Assembly (NCBI GenBank): GCA_905204935.1
Contig: CAJLBJ010000005.1
Span: forward strand, 1-64,000
Source of the DNA: an uncultured Lactobacillus sp.
GTDB lineage: Bacteria; Bacillota; Bacilli; Lactobacillales; Lactobacillaceae
DNA length: 64,000 nt
Reading direction: 5' to 3'
Made by a program: the position numbers and the translations under genes. The first letter of the stretch is position 1, and each line of letters starts with the position of its first letter. A model generated the notes under the pieces. The model had not been told where the DNA came from. It saw only the letters and a list, made by a program, of their open reading frames with translations, and made no database searches. This document shows, piece after piece, positions 19,390-27,876 of this stretch.

Positions 19390-20322
19390 CTAGTTCATAT
19401 ATTTATCTAAGAACGTTTTGACTTTTTCTTGATATTGCTTAGGATAATTGATATACGACTTGGCATGAGTCGTATTTTTCGTTATCCAAATTTGCTTTGG
19501 AGCTGTAGTTGCCCGATAACTTTGATATACCATCTTTGTTGGAACAAAATCATCTTTATCACCGTGAATAAAAAAGATTGGTAACTTGTTTTTTTGAAGT
19601 TGCTTAAGCGAGTCAGCTTCTTTAAAGTCAAAACCTACACGCGCTTTAGCAATCCAATTAGCAAGCGTAATCAACGGTTCTTTAGGCAAACCAAACTGCG
19701 CCTTTAATTGATAAGCTAGTTCATCTTCTGTCTTGGAATAACCACAATCTTCAATAATCGCTTTAACTTGACTTGGCAATTTTTCGCCACTCATCATCAT
19801 GACAGTAGCGCCTCCCATGCTGACACCAAACAAACCAATTCTTGAATCCTGACCATCTTTAGCAATTACTTGCTTAACCCACTTGATATAATCTAAACGA
19901 TCATCCCAGCCAAAATGAATATACTTTCCTTGACTTGCACCACTTCCACGATCATCTGGAGCTAAGACATTATAGCCTAATTCATGAAACATCTTGATAT
20001 AAGAAGCCATATTCCAATGACTTCCTTGATAACCATGTGCAACAACAATCGTTTTATTAGTTTTTGTTTTAGCCGGCAAATAATAAGCCACCAAATCCAA
20101 ATCGGTTCCAACAGCTCTTTGATGCCAAACTTCTTGATCTTGTTTTTTCAACCAACTAATCGATTGAGCATCGATTCCTTTTAGCTTAGGCGCTCTAGTT
20201 GATTTTAATGGATTTCCAAACGCATAACTTACCAAATAATTTGCCCCAGCACCAAGGCCTACGACAATTATACATAAAACACTGACTAAGCTAATTAGTA
20301 AAATTTTCTTTTTCTTACTCAA
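19390..20322 (-). CDS. Alpha/beta hydrolase, membrane-anchored
   Basis: A serine hydrolase of the alpha/beta fold with no assignable substrate. The 310-residue product has an N-terminal hydrophobic segment (about 7-32) that probably anchors it, with the catalytic domain outside. The nucleophile elbow GVSMG gives Ser168. VVAHGYQG (oxyanion region), DDRGSGAS, an acid in IHGDKDDFVP and a late His in NTTHAKSY complete a plausible triad. It resembles the BAAT/S9-like 'alpha/beta hydrolase of unknown function' group of lactobacilli. Single-gene unit with its own terminator. Confidence 0.85.
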   Translation of the reverse strand: MSKKKKILLISLVSVLCIIVVGLGAGANYLVSYAFGNPLKSTRAPKLKGIDAQSISWLKKQDQEVWHQRAVGTDLDLVAYYLPAKTKTNKTIVVAHGYQGSHWNMASYIKMFHELGYNVLAPDDRGSGASQGKYIHFGWDDRLDYIKWVKQVIAKDGQDSRIGLFGVSMGGATVMMMSGEKLPSQVKAIIEDCGYSKTEDELAYQLKAQFGLPKEPLITLANWIAKARVGFDFKEADSLKQLQKNKLPIFFIHGDKDDFVPTKMVYQSYRATTAPKQIWITKNTTHAKSYINYPKQYQEKVKTFLDKYMN

Positions 20323-20410
20323 AGTCTAACCTCGTTTCAAATGTTTTACGCAGGCAAAATTTATTATACACCTTCTCTTGAAATTTGCTAACTATTTTTA
20401 ACTAAAATTA

Positions 20411-20446
20411 AAAAACTCATGTCATTTAAAATGCTCATGAGTTTGA
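20411..20446 (-). terminator. Terminator after cls
   Basis: Arms AAACTCATG (20413-20421) and CATGAGTTT (20436-20444) with a further inner stem, followed on the minus strand by a T run. Confidence 0.8.
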
Positions 20447-20450
20447 TTAA

Positions 20451-21932
20451 CTATAAAATTGGTGATAATAAGCGTGAGAAATATTGCTTAAATTTCAACC
20501 AGGCTGATTGTTTTTCAAAAAATTCTGGAGTCAACTGGCGACATTTTTTAAGATCTTCTTCGAAAATATGTGTAAATTCATAAGCTAATTGCCGATCATA
20601 ACAAAACGCATTAGTTTCAAAATTAAGTTTAAAACTTCGAATATCCATATTAGCTGAACCAATTGATGTCAACTGACCATCAATCACAAATGATTTACAG
20701 TGAAGGAAGCCATTTTCGTATTGATAAATCTCGATTCCTTTTTCAAGCAAACTCTTTGCATAATATTGCGTAGCTCGATAAACAAAAATATGATCCGGCA
20801 TACTTGGAATCATAATTTTAACCTTGACACCTGACAAAGCAGCTAAACTTAAAGCTTCTAATACAGAATCGTCAGGAATTAAGTATGGTGTTTGAATATA
20901 GATATATTCATTAGCACTACTGATTAATTTTAAATAACCTAATTTAATAGCCTCGGTTTCACTATCAGGTCCAGAAGAAACAATTTGAATACCAGTCGAA
21001 CCTGCTGTTGATTCATGCCGTAGTGGAAAATAATTGTCACTATATTCTACTTTTTTGCCACCATTGCTATTTTTGATTGTTGCATTCCAATCCATAAAGA
21101 AACGAGATTGTAAGGCAACGGTAGCATTACCGTCTATTCTGACATGTGTATCACGCCAGTAGCCAAACTTCTTTGATTTTCCTAAATATTGATCTCCAAC
21201 ATTAAATCCACCAATATAACTAATCTTACCATCGATAACCACGATTTTACGGTGATCACGATAATTGATACGAGGACTATGAATCGGTGCTCGCTTGGAG
21301 CCAAAGAATGGTTCAGCTTGTCCTCCTAATTTTTCTAAATTCTTAAAAAAGTTATGTCGTTGCCCTCTAGATCCCATGCTATCATAAATTACACGTACTT
21401 CTACACCACGCTTGGCTGCATCTTCTAGTTCTTTTAAAAATTGCGTACCGATCTCATCACTAAAGATTGAATAGTATTCAATATGAATATGATTGGTTGC
21501 CTTGCGCATATCTTCAAAAAGTGCTGCAAATTTCTCTTTACCATCAGTAAAAATTTGCAACGAATTATTTTTTGTAAAAATAGCTTGATCACATTCTAAA
21601 AATAAATGTGCAGCTTGTCTAGCCTCATTTGTTAATAAATCACTAGGTAACAGCTCTTGGCGATTCCATTGTTCTTTTTGTAAATCAACAAGTTGATCGA
21701 TTCCTAGTTTAGTTTGTGCCTTCAAATCAAAGATTTTTTCTTTAGAGATTTTTTTACCGGCAAATAAATATAAAATGAATCCAAAAATTGGTAATAAGTT
21801 TAAGACTAACAGCCACGCCCATGTTGCTGCAATATCTCTTTTTTCTTTAAAAACCGTAATTACTGCTAAAAAAGTGTTAATAACAATAATTGCCACAATC
21901 ACGCTTGAAATTGCGTCCACTTCATCCACCAC
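20451..21932 (-). CDS. cls: Cardiolipin synthase
   Basis: A membrane phospholipase-D-family enzyme that condenses two phosphatidylglycerols into cardiolipin and glycerol. The 493-residue product has two N-terminal membrane helices (about 8-28 and 36-60). Its two HKD motifs are H227-x-K229 with D234 (DHRKIVVIDG) and H411-x-K413 with D418 (LHCKSFVIDG). GSANMDIRSF follows the second motif. The first codon of the open frame is GTG at 21932. Another in-frame GTG lies a few codons inside, so the exact start is uncertain. Confidence 0.95.
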   Translation of the reverse strand: MVDEVDAISSVIVAIIVINTFLAVITVFKEKRDIAATWAWLLVLNLLPIFGFILYLFAGKKISKEKIFDLKAQTKLGIDQLVDLQKEQWNRQELLPSDLLTNEARQAAHLFLECDQAIFTKNNSLQIFTDGKEKFAALFEDMRKATNHIHIEYYSIFSDEIGTQFLKELEDAAKRGVEVRVIYDSMGSRGQRHNFFKNLEKLGGQAEPFFGSKRAPIHSPRINYRDHRKIVVIDGKISYIGGFNVGDQYLGKSKKFGYWRDTHVRIDGNATVALQSRFFMDWNATIKNSNGGKKVEYSDNYFPLRHESTAGSTGIQIVSSGPDSETEAIKLGYLKLISSANEYIYIQTPYLIPDDSVLEALSLAALSGVKVKIMIPSMPDHIFVYRATQYYAKSLLEKGIEIYQYENGFLHCKSFVIDGQLTSIGSANMDIRSFKLNFETNAFCYDRQLAYEFTHIFEEDLKKCRQLTPEFFEKQSAWLKFKQYFSRLLSPIL

Positions 21933-21992
21933 CTAGTCATTATTCTAGTGCGATTATACTATGGATATACACACATTTCCACTTTGGTGCCT

Positions 21993-22028
21993 AAAAAAAG
22001 TTATGCCACACCTAAGCATGGCATAAAC
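21993..22028 (-). terminator. Terminator after minD
   Basis: Arms TTATGCCA (22001-22008) and TGGCATAA (22019-22026), followed on the minus strand by seven T. It ends the mreCD-minCD transcript. Confidence 0.85.
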
Positions 22029-22031
22029 TAA

Positions 22032-22838
22032 CTAAGCTTTCTTAAACCATGCACTGATTTTTTTGAAAAATCCACCCGTTTCTTGTTGTTGCATAGACAT
22101 TAGCGGTACGGTTTCTCCTTCTAGACGACGCGCAATATTACGATAACCTTGACCAGCTGGATTATTTTCATTTAAAACAATCGGTTCACCTTTATTAGCC
22201 GAACTGATTACTTCATCATCATCAAAAACAATTCCTAATAATTTAATTGCTAAGTGATGTGTTATTTCATCAATATCTAACATATCTCCATCATTAACCA
22301 TATGCTTTCTAATTCGACTAATTACTAACATTGGTGGGTTTTCTAGTTGGCGCTGTTCCAATAATCCAACTACTCGATCAGCATCTCTTACGGCAGAAAC
22401 CTCAGGTGTAGAAACAACAATTGCCTCATCTGCTCCTGCAATAGCATTCATAAACCCTTGTTCAATACCAGCCGGACAATCTAATAAGATATAATCAAAA
22501 TCAGGTCTTAACTCCTCAACTAATTCTTTAACTTGTTCAGGGGTAATAGCTGATTTATCAGTATTTTGTGCTGCCGGTAGTAAGAATAATTTATCACCAA
22601 ACTTTTTATCTTTAATCAAAGCTTGATGTAACTTTGCTCGTTTTTCAACCACGTCAACAATATCATAAATAATACGATTATCCAATCCCAAGGCTACGTC
22701 TAAATTACGTAAACCAATGTCTAAATCGATTAAACACACCTTCTTATTAAGTAACGCAAGGGCACTGCCTAAATTAGCAGCTGTAGTTGTCTTTCCAACA
22801 CCACCCTTACCTGATGTAATAACTATTGATCTTCCCAT
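22032..22838 (-). CDS. minD: Septum site-determining ATPase MinD
   Basis: A membrane-cycling ParA-family ATPase that activates MinC to block polar Z rings. The 268-residue protein has the deviant Walker A GKGGVGKTT at about 10-18, CLIDLDIGLRNLDVALG, and LLDCPAGIEQGF (Walker B region). A C-terminal amphipathic membrane-targeting helix ends GGFFKKISAWFKKA. It is encoded three bases after minC. DivIVA is encoded elsewhere in the window. I see no minE or minJ here. Confidence 0.97.
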   Translation of the reverse strand: MGRSIVITSGKGGVGKTTTAANLGSALALLNKKVCLIDLDIGLRNLDVALGLDNRIIYDIVDVVEKRAKLHQALIKDKKFGDKLFLLPAAQNTDKSAITPEQVKELVEELRPDFDYILLDCPAGIEQGFMNAIAGADEAIVVSTPEVSAVRDADRVVGLLEQRQLENPPMLVISRIRKHMVNDGDMLDIDEITHHLAIKLLGIVFDDDEVISSANKGEPIVLNENNPAGQGYRNIARRLEGETVPLMSMQQQETGGFFKKISAWFKKA

Positions 22839-22841
22839 AAA

Positions 22842-23507
22842 TTAAAAACCTCCCATCTGTGCAAATAGTTTCGGTCTTAAGTTCTTTAATTCAACAACTT
22901 GTGTATGCGCTAAATCATGTAAATCATTAACATAGACCACATTATCTTCATCTTGCACGACTGTCTCATCTTCTAAAACATCTACCAAATCTGCAATTCT
23001 AACTTGTTGAGCATCTTTGATTTTACCAACAATTACAGCACGTGTATCATCTTTATATCCAGCATGCAAAATTCCTTGAACATCTCCTAAAACAAAGATG
23101 CTTCCTTTAGCTTGTAAGATGCCACCTTGGTGCACACACCCTAAAAATAATACATCTCCATCAATTGTCTTAATTTGACCATTGCGGATAACATCTGCAC
23201 AAAAATGTGTCATGTTTTTATGCATTATTTCTTGCGCATCGGTTACTGTGATTACATCTGCTAAAATCTTATGAATTGAAAATTGTGGATAAACACTGAA
23301 AACTTTTTCCAATTGTTGTTTTTGCTCAGCAGTCAATAAGCGTTGTTTTGTATTAACATTAAATGCCACTGGTTTAGTTGACTTAGTATCGTCATGTAGC
23401 TTTTTTAATAACTCGGTTAATTCTACTAGTACTTGTTCAAAGCTTGCTTCTGATTTAATAATTAATGCATAACCATTTTTAAACCCCTTTAAGACAACCG
23501 CTGTCAT
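22842..23507 (-). CDS. minC: Septum site-determining protein MinC
   Basis: An inhibitor of FtsZ polymerisation targeted by MinD. The 221-residue product has a divergent N-terminal domain (1-105). The C-terminal right-handed beta-helix domain (about 108-205) is recognisable from DVIRNGQIKTIDGDVLFLGCVHQGG, GSIFVLGDVQGILHAG and VGKIKDAQQVRIAD. It sits immediately before minD and after mreD, the standard Gram-positive order. Confidence 0.95.
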   Translation of the reverse strand: MTAVVLKGFKNGYALIIKSEASFEQVLVELTELLKKLHDDTKSTKPVAFNVNTKQRLLTAEQKQQLEKVFSVYPQFSIHKILADVITVTDAQEIMHKNMTHFCADVIRNGQIKTIDGDVLFLGCVHQGGILQAKGSIFVLGDVQGILHAGYKDDTRAVIVGKIKDAQQVRIADLVDVLEDETVVQDEDNVVYVNDLHDLAHTQVVELKNLRPKLFAQMGGF

Positions 23508-23531
23508 GCTAACAACTCCTTTAAATTAAAC

Positions 23532-24050
23532 TCATGCGAATTTTTCAAAAAGTTTTCTCAATGGCACATACAAAACCACAAAGAAAAACATATTATAAGC
23601 TAATGTTGGCCCTAATGTTCGTGCAATAAAATCAGTTGCAGAAACATTTGCCAATCCAATTAACGAATTAATCCAATAAGATAAAGTTGTCAATAAAGTT
23701 ACATCGATTAAATAGATCGAAAAGACCAACATAAATGTCGGTGAAAAAAAGTTAAAGGTTTCCCGATTTAAATACACCATCAATGGAAATAAAAACGTAA
23801 ATATTCCCAAGATACCGCTGTAATATAAATCGTAAAATATCCCTGCAACAAACGCCCACCATAAAATCTTATCGTAATCTAAATAACACAATGCTAAAAT
23901 TAACCACAATAATAATAATCGACTCTCCATACTCGATGTCGCAGTAAACATCCATTTTGAAAAATTATAGCTAAGCGAGCCATCGAGCAATAAAAAAATG
24001 AACATTCCGCTAATAAAAATATAGCGCTTCTTAGCTATCGCTTGCATCAC
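23532..24050 (-). CDS. mreD: Rod shape-determining protein MreD
   Basis: A polytopic membrane component of the elongasome that works with MreB and MreC. The 172-residue product has about five hydrophobic helices and few conserved residues. The call rests on length, topology and its position directly after mreC and before minC. ATG codons at 24050 and 24047 are both usable. Confidence 0.9.
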   Translation of the reverse strand: MMQAIAKKRYIFISGMFIFLLLDGSLSYNFSKWMFTATSSMESRLLLLWLILALCYLDYDKILWWAFVAGIFYDLYYSGILGIFTFLFPLMVYLNRETFNFFSPTFMLVFSIYLIDVTLLTTLSYWINSLIGLANVSATDFIARTLGPTLAYNMFFFVVLYVPLRKLFEKFA

Positions 24051-24060
24051 TTCACGTCCT

Positions 24061-24912
24061 TTAATCAGTTCTCTTGGCCACCGTTACCACACCCAAATCA
24101 GTAATATTAGCTGCGGGTTTAATATAAATTTTTGATGGCAAGCCATAATCGTTGTCTGCCACCTTTTCAACGGTTCCAATTAATAAACCTTTAGGAGTAT
24201 TCCCTCCCATACCAGAAGTGATTACTTTTGTTCCTTTTTTGATTTCTTCTTTTAAGGTTACCTGTCCCATTATTAACAAATTGTTATCGGCATCATAACC
24301 GGTAATCAATCCATTAACAACATTATCTTTGGCATTCACCAATTGAACTGCAAATCTATTAGCCGAATCATTTTGCGTTGTAATCAATTCAACTTTACTA
24401 TTAGTTTGGTTGACTTCTGTGACACGTCCAATCAATCCTCTTCGTGATAGTACCGCAGCATTTTTAGTCACACCTGCTAAAGAACCCTTATTAATCACAA
24501 CTTGATTTTGCCAAGTCGAAGGTGAACGCGAAATAACATATGCACTGATTTTATCGTAATCAGTTAAAGACTTATTTAACTTTAATTGTTGTTTTAATGC
24601 CTTGTTTTCTTCACGTAACGTTTGATTTTCAACCTTTTGAGCAGCTAAATTATCAACTTGCTTTTTTAAATCTTGATTTTCTTGATAAGTGTTAATCAAA
24701 TCACTAAAAGATTTTCCAGCTGAACTAACCGCTGCAATTGGGGCATTTACTACTCGTTCTACTAAACCGGCAGCCTCATTTCCAAACTGTTGTACAAAGG
24801 TAGGCATCGAACGATTGTTACGCACTGAAATCGAAAAGGCAATCATCAAAAAACTAATTGTAATTGCAATCAAGATGATTACGAGTTTCTTATTAAAAAA
24901 AGATTTTTGCAT
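24061..24912 (-). CDS. mreC: Rod shape-determining protein MreC
   Basis: A bitopic elongasome protein with one N-terminal membrane helix (about 9-28), a coiled coil (about 75-115, rich in Lys/Gln/Glu) and a beta-rich extracytoplasmic domain. The latter has VINKGSLAGVTKNAAVL, GLIGRVTEV and VITSGMGGNTPKGLLIGTV, typical of MreC. At 283 residues it has normal length. A possible extended -10 promoter lies at 25023-25031, about 110 bases upstream, so mreCD-minCD may be transcribed separately from mreB. Confidence 0.97.
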   Translation of the reverse strand: MQKSFFNKKLVIILIAITISFLMIAFSISVRNNRSMPTFVQQFGNEAAGLVERVVNAPIAAVSSAGKSFSDLINTYQENQDLKKQVDNLAAQKVENQTLREENKALKQQLKLNKSLTDYDKISAYVISRSPSTWQNQVVINKGSLAGVTKNAAVLSRRGLIGRVTEVNQTNSKVELITTQNDSANRFAVQLVNAKDNVVNGLITGYDADNNLLIMGQVTLKEEIKKGTKVITSGMGGNTPKGLLIGTVEKVADNDYGLPSKIYIKPAANITDLGVVTVAKRTD

Positions 24913-25022
24913 CTTAATAAACTCCTAGCTAGTCTTCAATTACTCCTAGCTTTTTCCTTTCTCATATTAATATAATATCATTTTTTTATTATTTATGCCG
25001 TGTAAAAACAATCACTTTATAA

Positions 25023-25031
25023 ATTATAGCA
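25023..25031 (-). promoter_or_regulatory. Probable extended -10 promoter of mreC
   Basis: TGCTATAAT on the minus strand matches the extended -10 form (TGn plus TATAAT). The -35 region is weak. It lies between the mreB terminator and mreC. Confidence 0.5.
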
Positions 25032-25069
25032 TAACGTTAATTATGACTCATTTTTTTAAGTTACCTTAC

Positions 25070-25110
25070 AAAAAAATTAAGAGGTTGGACGACTAAGCTC
25101 CAACCTCCTA
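25070..25110 (-). terminator. Terminator after mreB
   Basis: Arms GAGGTTGGA (25081-25089) and TCCAACCTC (25099-25107) extend by a few more pairs and are followed by seven T on the minus strand. This isolates mreB from mreCD. Confidence 0.88.
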
Positions 25111-25130
25111 ACTAAAATGACTTCAATCGT

Positions 25131-26135
25131 CTATTTTTTCTTCATAACTTCGATGCTCTTTAAAGATTCACCCGTACCAACAGCAACACAATCTAATGGT
25201 TCAGTCGCTACAAAAACAGGAACTTTAGTTGCTTCTGAGATAACATCTGGCAAATGACGCAATTGTGCTCCACCACCAGTCAAAACAATTCCGTGATCGA
25301 TAACATCAGCTGCGATTTCTGGTGATGTTTCTTCCAAAGTTTCTTTAATAGCTGTGATAATTTCTTCAACAACTTCTTGGATAGCTTCGGCAACATCTTC
25401 AGCCTTAATTTCAATAGTCTTTGGTAAACCAGTTACCAAATCACGACCACGAATAGTTTGGCTATCTAATCCACGTGCAGCTTCCACTGAAGCAGAAGCA
25501 ACATCCATCTTAAGTTGCTCAGCTGTTCTTTCACCAATCAATAAATTGTAATTCTTACGCACATAATAAATGATAGCATCATCAATCTTATCTCCAGCCA
25601 TACGAATTGAACGACTAGAAACGATCCCACCTAAAGAAATCGTTGCAACATCCGTAGTTCCGCCACCGATATCAACAACCATACTACCTGTTGGGTCCAT
25701 AACTGGTAGCCCTGCACCAATTGCAGCAGCAAATGGTTCTTCAATCACATAAGCATCACGAGCTCCAGCTACACGTGTAGCATCGATTACAGCACGTTTT
25801 TCAACTTCAGTAACACCACTTGGTACACAAACCATCACGTATGGCTTGCCACTTTTACCACCCAAAGCTTTTTGAATATAATATTTCATCATTGCCACTG
25901 TTGTATCATAATCAGCAATTACGCCATCTTTCATTGGACGAATTGCTACAATACTAGCTGGAGTACGTCCAATCATGGCACGTGCTTCTGAACCAACAGA
26001 AACTATTTCACCTGTTTTAGTATTTTTAGCTACAACTGAAGGTTCACGTAAAACGATTCCTTTACCTTCAGCATAAACGATTGTATTTGCAGTTCCAAGA
26101 TCAATTCCGATATTTTTTGTCCCGATTCCGAACAC
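25131..26135 (-). CDS. mreB: Rod shape-determining actin homologue MreB
   Basis: A membrane-associated actin-like ATPase that organises lateral wall synthesis. The 334-residue product has the phosphate-1 loop [13 protein letters not shown] and also [14 protein letters not shown]. The phosphate-2 motif is [12 protein letters not shown], followed by [14 protein letters not shown]. The start is a GTG at 26135 behind AAGGGAT. A second MreB-type gene lies at 54275-55264. This copy is next to mreC and mreD, so it is the canonical mreB. Confidence 0.96.
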   Translation of the reverse strand: MFGIGTKNIGIDLGTANTIVYAEGKGIVLREPSVVAKNTKTGEIVSVGSEARAMIGRTPASIVAIRPMKDGVIADYDTTVAMMKYYIQKALGGKSGKPYVMVCVPSGVTEVEKRAVIDATRVAGARDAYVIEEPFAAAIGAGLPVMDPTGSMVVDIGGGTTDVATISLGGIVSSRSIRMAGDKIDDAIIYYVRKNYNLLIGERTAEQLKMDVASASVEAARGLDSQTIRGRDLVTGLPKTIEIKAEDVAEAIQEVVEEIITAIKETLEETSPEIAADVIDHGIVLTGGGAQLRHLPDVISEATKVPVFVATEPLDCVAVGTGESLKSIEVMKKK

Positions 26136-26154
26136 TGTCTTTCATCCCTTCATG

Positions 26155-26180
26155 ATGCTTCCTAACTAGGAGTGAAGCAT
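26155..26180 (-). promoter_or_regulatory. Hairpin in the mreB leader
   Basis: ATGCTT pairs with AAGCAT and CCTA with TAGG around a two-base loop, with a four-base bulge on one side. It sits about 20 bases upstream of the mreB ribosome site. It lacks a T run, so it is not a terminator. Its role is unknown; mRNA stabilisation is possible. Confidence 0.4.
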
Positions 26181-26265
26181 AAAATTCACATTATCTAGAT
26201 TATACCATACTTAGAGCTTATCTTTTAGTTAAAATTATAGTCTAACTTTTAAGAAAATATTATTT

Positions 26266-26478
26266 TTACTGCTCTTCGATAGTTACCAAAGCTACTTGTG
26301 GACCTTTTTTGCCTTCAACTAAGACAAAATTTACTCGCTGACCGACTTCTAAAGTTTTGTAACCTGAACTTTGAATTGCTGAAAAATGAACAAATACTTT
26401 TTCGCTTTGATCATCAGGCTTAATAAAACCAAAACCTTTTTGCTTATCAAACGACAAAACACTACCAGTTAGCAACAC
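26266..26478 (-). CDS. Cold-shock-domain protein
   Basis: A 70-residue single CSD protein that should bind single-stranded nucleic acids. RNP1 is KGFGFI (about 14-19) and RNP2 is VFVHFSAI (about 28-35). The start is a GTG at 26478 with AGGGGTGA before it. It is more divergent than the abundant CspA-type proteins (LSFDKQKGFG in place of WFNxxKGFG), so it may be a specialised paralogue. It follows radC and has its own likely promoter. Confidence 0.85.
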   Translation of the reverse strand: MLLTGSVLSFDKQKGFGFIKPDDQSEKVFVHFSAIQSSGYKTLEVGQRVNFVLVEGKKGPQVALVTIEEQ

Positions 26479-26512
26479 CCATTCACCCCTTGTAATTTAA
26501 CACTTTTGTGAA

Positions 26513-26541
26513 AGTTTAACATAATTTAAAATGAGCGACAA
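26513..26541 (-). promoter_or_regulatory. Probable promoter of the cold-shock-domain gene
   Basis: Minus-strand -35 TTGTCG (26536-26541), 17-base spacer, -10 TAAACT (26513-26518) with an extended TGT before it. Confidence 0.5.
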
Positions 26542-26555
26542 GCGTTCTAGACGAC

Positions 26556-26707
26556 TTAATGTAAAATTTTTTCTTCTCTCATGCTTAAATAATTATTGCG
26601 TCCAACAATCAAATGATCTAACAAATCAATCCCTAAAAGTTTACCAGCCTCGGCTAATCTCTTAGTTAAGAGTAGATCATTTTTTGAAGGCGTCACGTTT
26701 CCACTTG
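26556..26707 (-). CDS. radC: RadC, 3' exon (C-terminal part)
   Basis: The C-terminal 50 or so residues of RadC, separated from the rest by a 606-nt group II intron. The in-frame sequence after the junction reads [10 protein letters not shown], then [22 protein letters not shown], ending KILH. This is the standard RadC (JAB/MPN) C-terminus with the conserved Ser and Asp of the metal site. Joining base 27314 to base 26707 completes the split proline codon (C/CA) and gives HNHPSGN. The full spliced protein would be 222 residues, a normal RadC length. A spurious ATG-initiated frame through intron sequence should not be annotated as a separate gene. Confidence 0.9.
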
Positions 26708-27313
26708 ATAGCAATAGGTAAGCTTTTGTTGTTAACTCCAACTTTTCCCCTGCTTCACACCGAGCATACGACTTTCACCGTACTCGGCGTTCCACCGTCA
26801 TTTGACGGCTGAAGGCTGTTGCTTTTCCTCGATTAAAAGGCTTCTTTGCTCGTGCCTTCGCTCTCACTAACATTAATTGAGATTATTATTTTTCTCAAAC
26901 CGCTTCATCAAAGATGCTTTCTCCACGTTGCTAGCTTTCCACGTTCACTTTAGGTGTTCAATTTCTAACTTAGGTGCCACCTCTGACCTAACAACTAACC
27001 TACATCCTTTAAATGCACATGGTCGTTCATAACCATCATTTTACTTGACCACTAGTTGTTTTTTGTCCACTCAGATCTTTAAGTCGGTGGTTCGTCGACA
27101 AACTTGTATCCTCACCATATTAGACTTTTTACGACTTCCGGCTCACAAAAAGCCGCCTTTACCGAGTTTCACACCAACAGTTAAACATCTAACTATTCGC
27201 ATGTCGGAGTCTCAAAGCGGATGCTTCAAAACGTTACTTTATCATTTCATCCAACACCTAAAGCGTTCATATTATAAATATGTGCAGTCTTTTCAACTAC
27301 AAACATGTCTCAC
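26708..27313 (-). mobile_element. ORF-less group II intron inserted in radC
   Basis: A 606-nt self-splicing-type element in the sense orientation of radC. It begins GTGAG and ends in AT. A 34-nt domain V lies at 26757-26790: 8-bp lower stem, CGC catalytic triad, two-base bulge, 5-bp upper stem and a U-G-closed GAAA loop. The following domain VI has a bulged A at 26715, seven bases before the 3' end, the usual branch position. The segment 27028-27037 (EBS1 candidate) pairs with the last ten bases of the 5' exon, nine Watson-Crick pairs and one G-U. There is no reverse transcriptase or maturase ORF, so splicing may need a protein in trans. Exact excision restores RadC. Confidence 0.9.
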
Positions 27314-27830
27314 GATGATTATGGATAACCATGAAACGTGCTGCTGCATGACGCAAAGCTTCTTTAAATATTTCACGCGGATGAACCGTGGCACTGTTTA
27401 AAGTTCCTTTAAACAATGTTTCTTGCGCTAAAATTTGATTTTTTGTATCCAAATATAGACACACTAAAACTTCTTGTTGTAAATTTCCTAATTCTTTAGC
27501 CATATGTTCACCAATTTCTTGACTTGAATAAATTTGCCCTAAATTTAATGGACGTAGCGAATTAATCCGTTTTGAAAACTCCACTAACACTTCTAAAAAA
27601 CACGCTTGCTTAGCAAAAAGCAACACCCATTCACCTTTAAACAATTCTCTAAACTGTCCTAAGTTAGTATGCTGTGCAAAATAATTATTAACACCTTGTT
27701 TTGCTTGTTTTTGATTAGTTGTTTGACTTAAAACATAATACAACAATTCTTTGTCACTGAGATTTTGTGCACCAAAACGTTGAATTTGTTCTGTCAAATA
27801 GGCATTAGAATATTCATTAATTAATGTCAT
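27314..27830 (-). CDS. radC: RadC, 5' exon (N-terminal part)
   Basis: The N-terminal 172 codons of RadC, a JAB/MPN-domain protein historically tied to DNA repair but of uncertain biochemical role. It has the UPF0758-type N-terminus (FGAQNLSDKELLYYVLS), an HhH-like region, and LYLDTKNQILAQETLFKGTLNSATVHPREIFKEAL. It breaks inside the metal-binding motif at VIHNH. The reading frame then runs a few codons into the intron and stops, so an unspliced transcript would make a catalytically dead fragment. The GGGAGG ribosome site lies in the 3' arm of the upstream terminator, seven bases before the ATG. Confidence 0.92.
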
Positions 27831-27870
27831 AAAAAAACCTCCCAGTTATAAAATACGCACTGGAAGGTTT
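27831..27870 (-). terminator. Terminator between the HAD gene and radC, overlapping the radC ribosome site
   Basis: Arms 27837-27847 and 27859-27869 pair over 11 positions with G-U pairs, followed by seven T and then the radC ATG at 27830. The arm next to the T run contains GGGAGG, the only Shine-Dalgarno sequence for radC. Termination and radC translation initiation therefore compete for the same bases. Confidence 0.75.
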
Positions 27871-27876
27871 AACTTT

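Noticed and set aside
26708-27313. The radC interruption as an insertion sequence, MITE or degraded gene
   Set aside because: There are no terminal inverted repeats, no target-site duplication and no transposase fragment. Domain V, domain VI and the EBS1 match explain the segment as a group II intron.
27045-27401. A 118-codon plus-strand open frame across the intron and radC
   Set aside because: It runs antisense through intron domains and the radC 5' exon, has no ribosome site and shows no protein-like composition.
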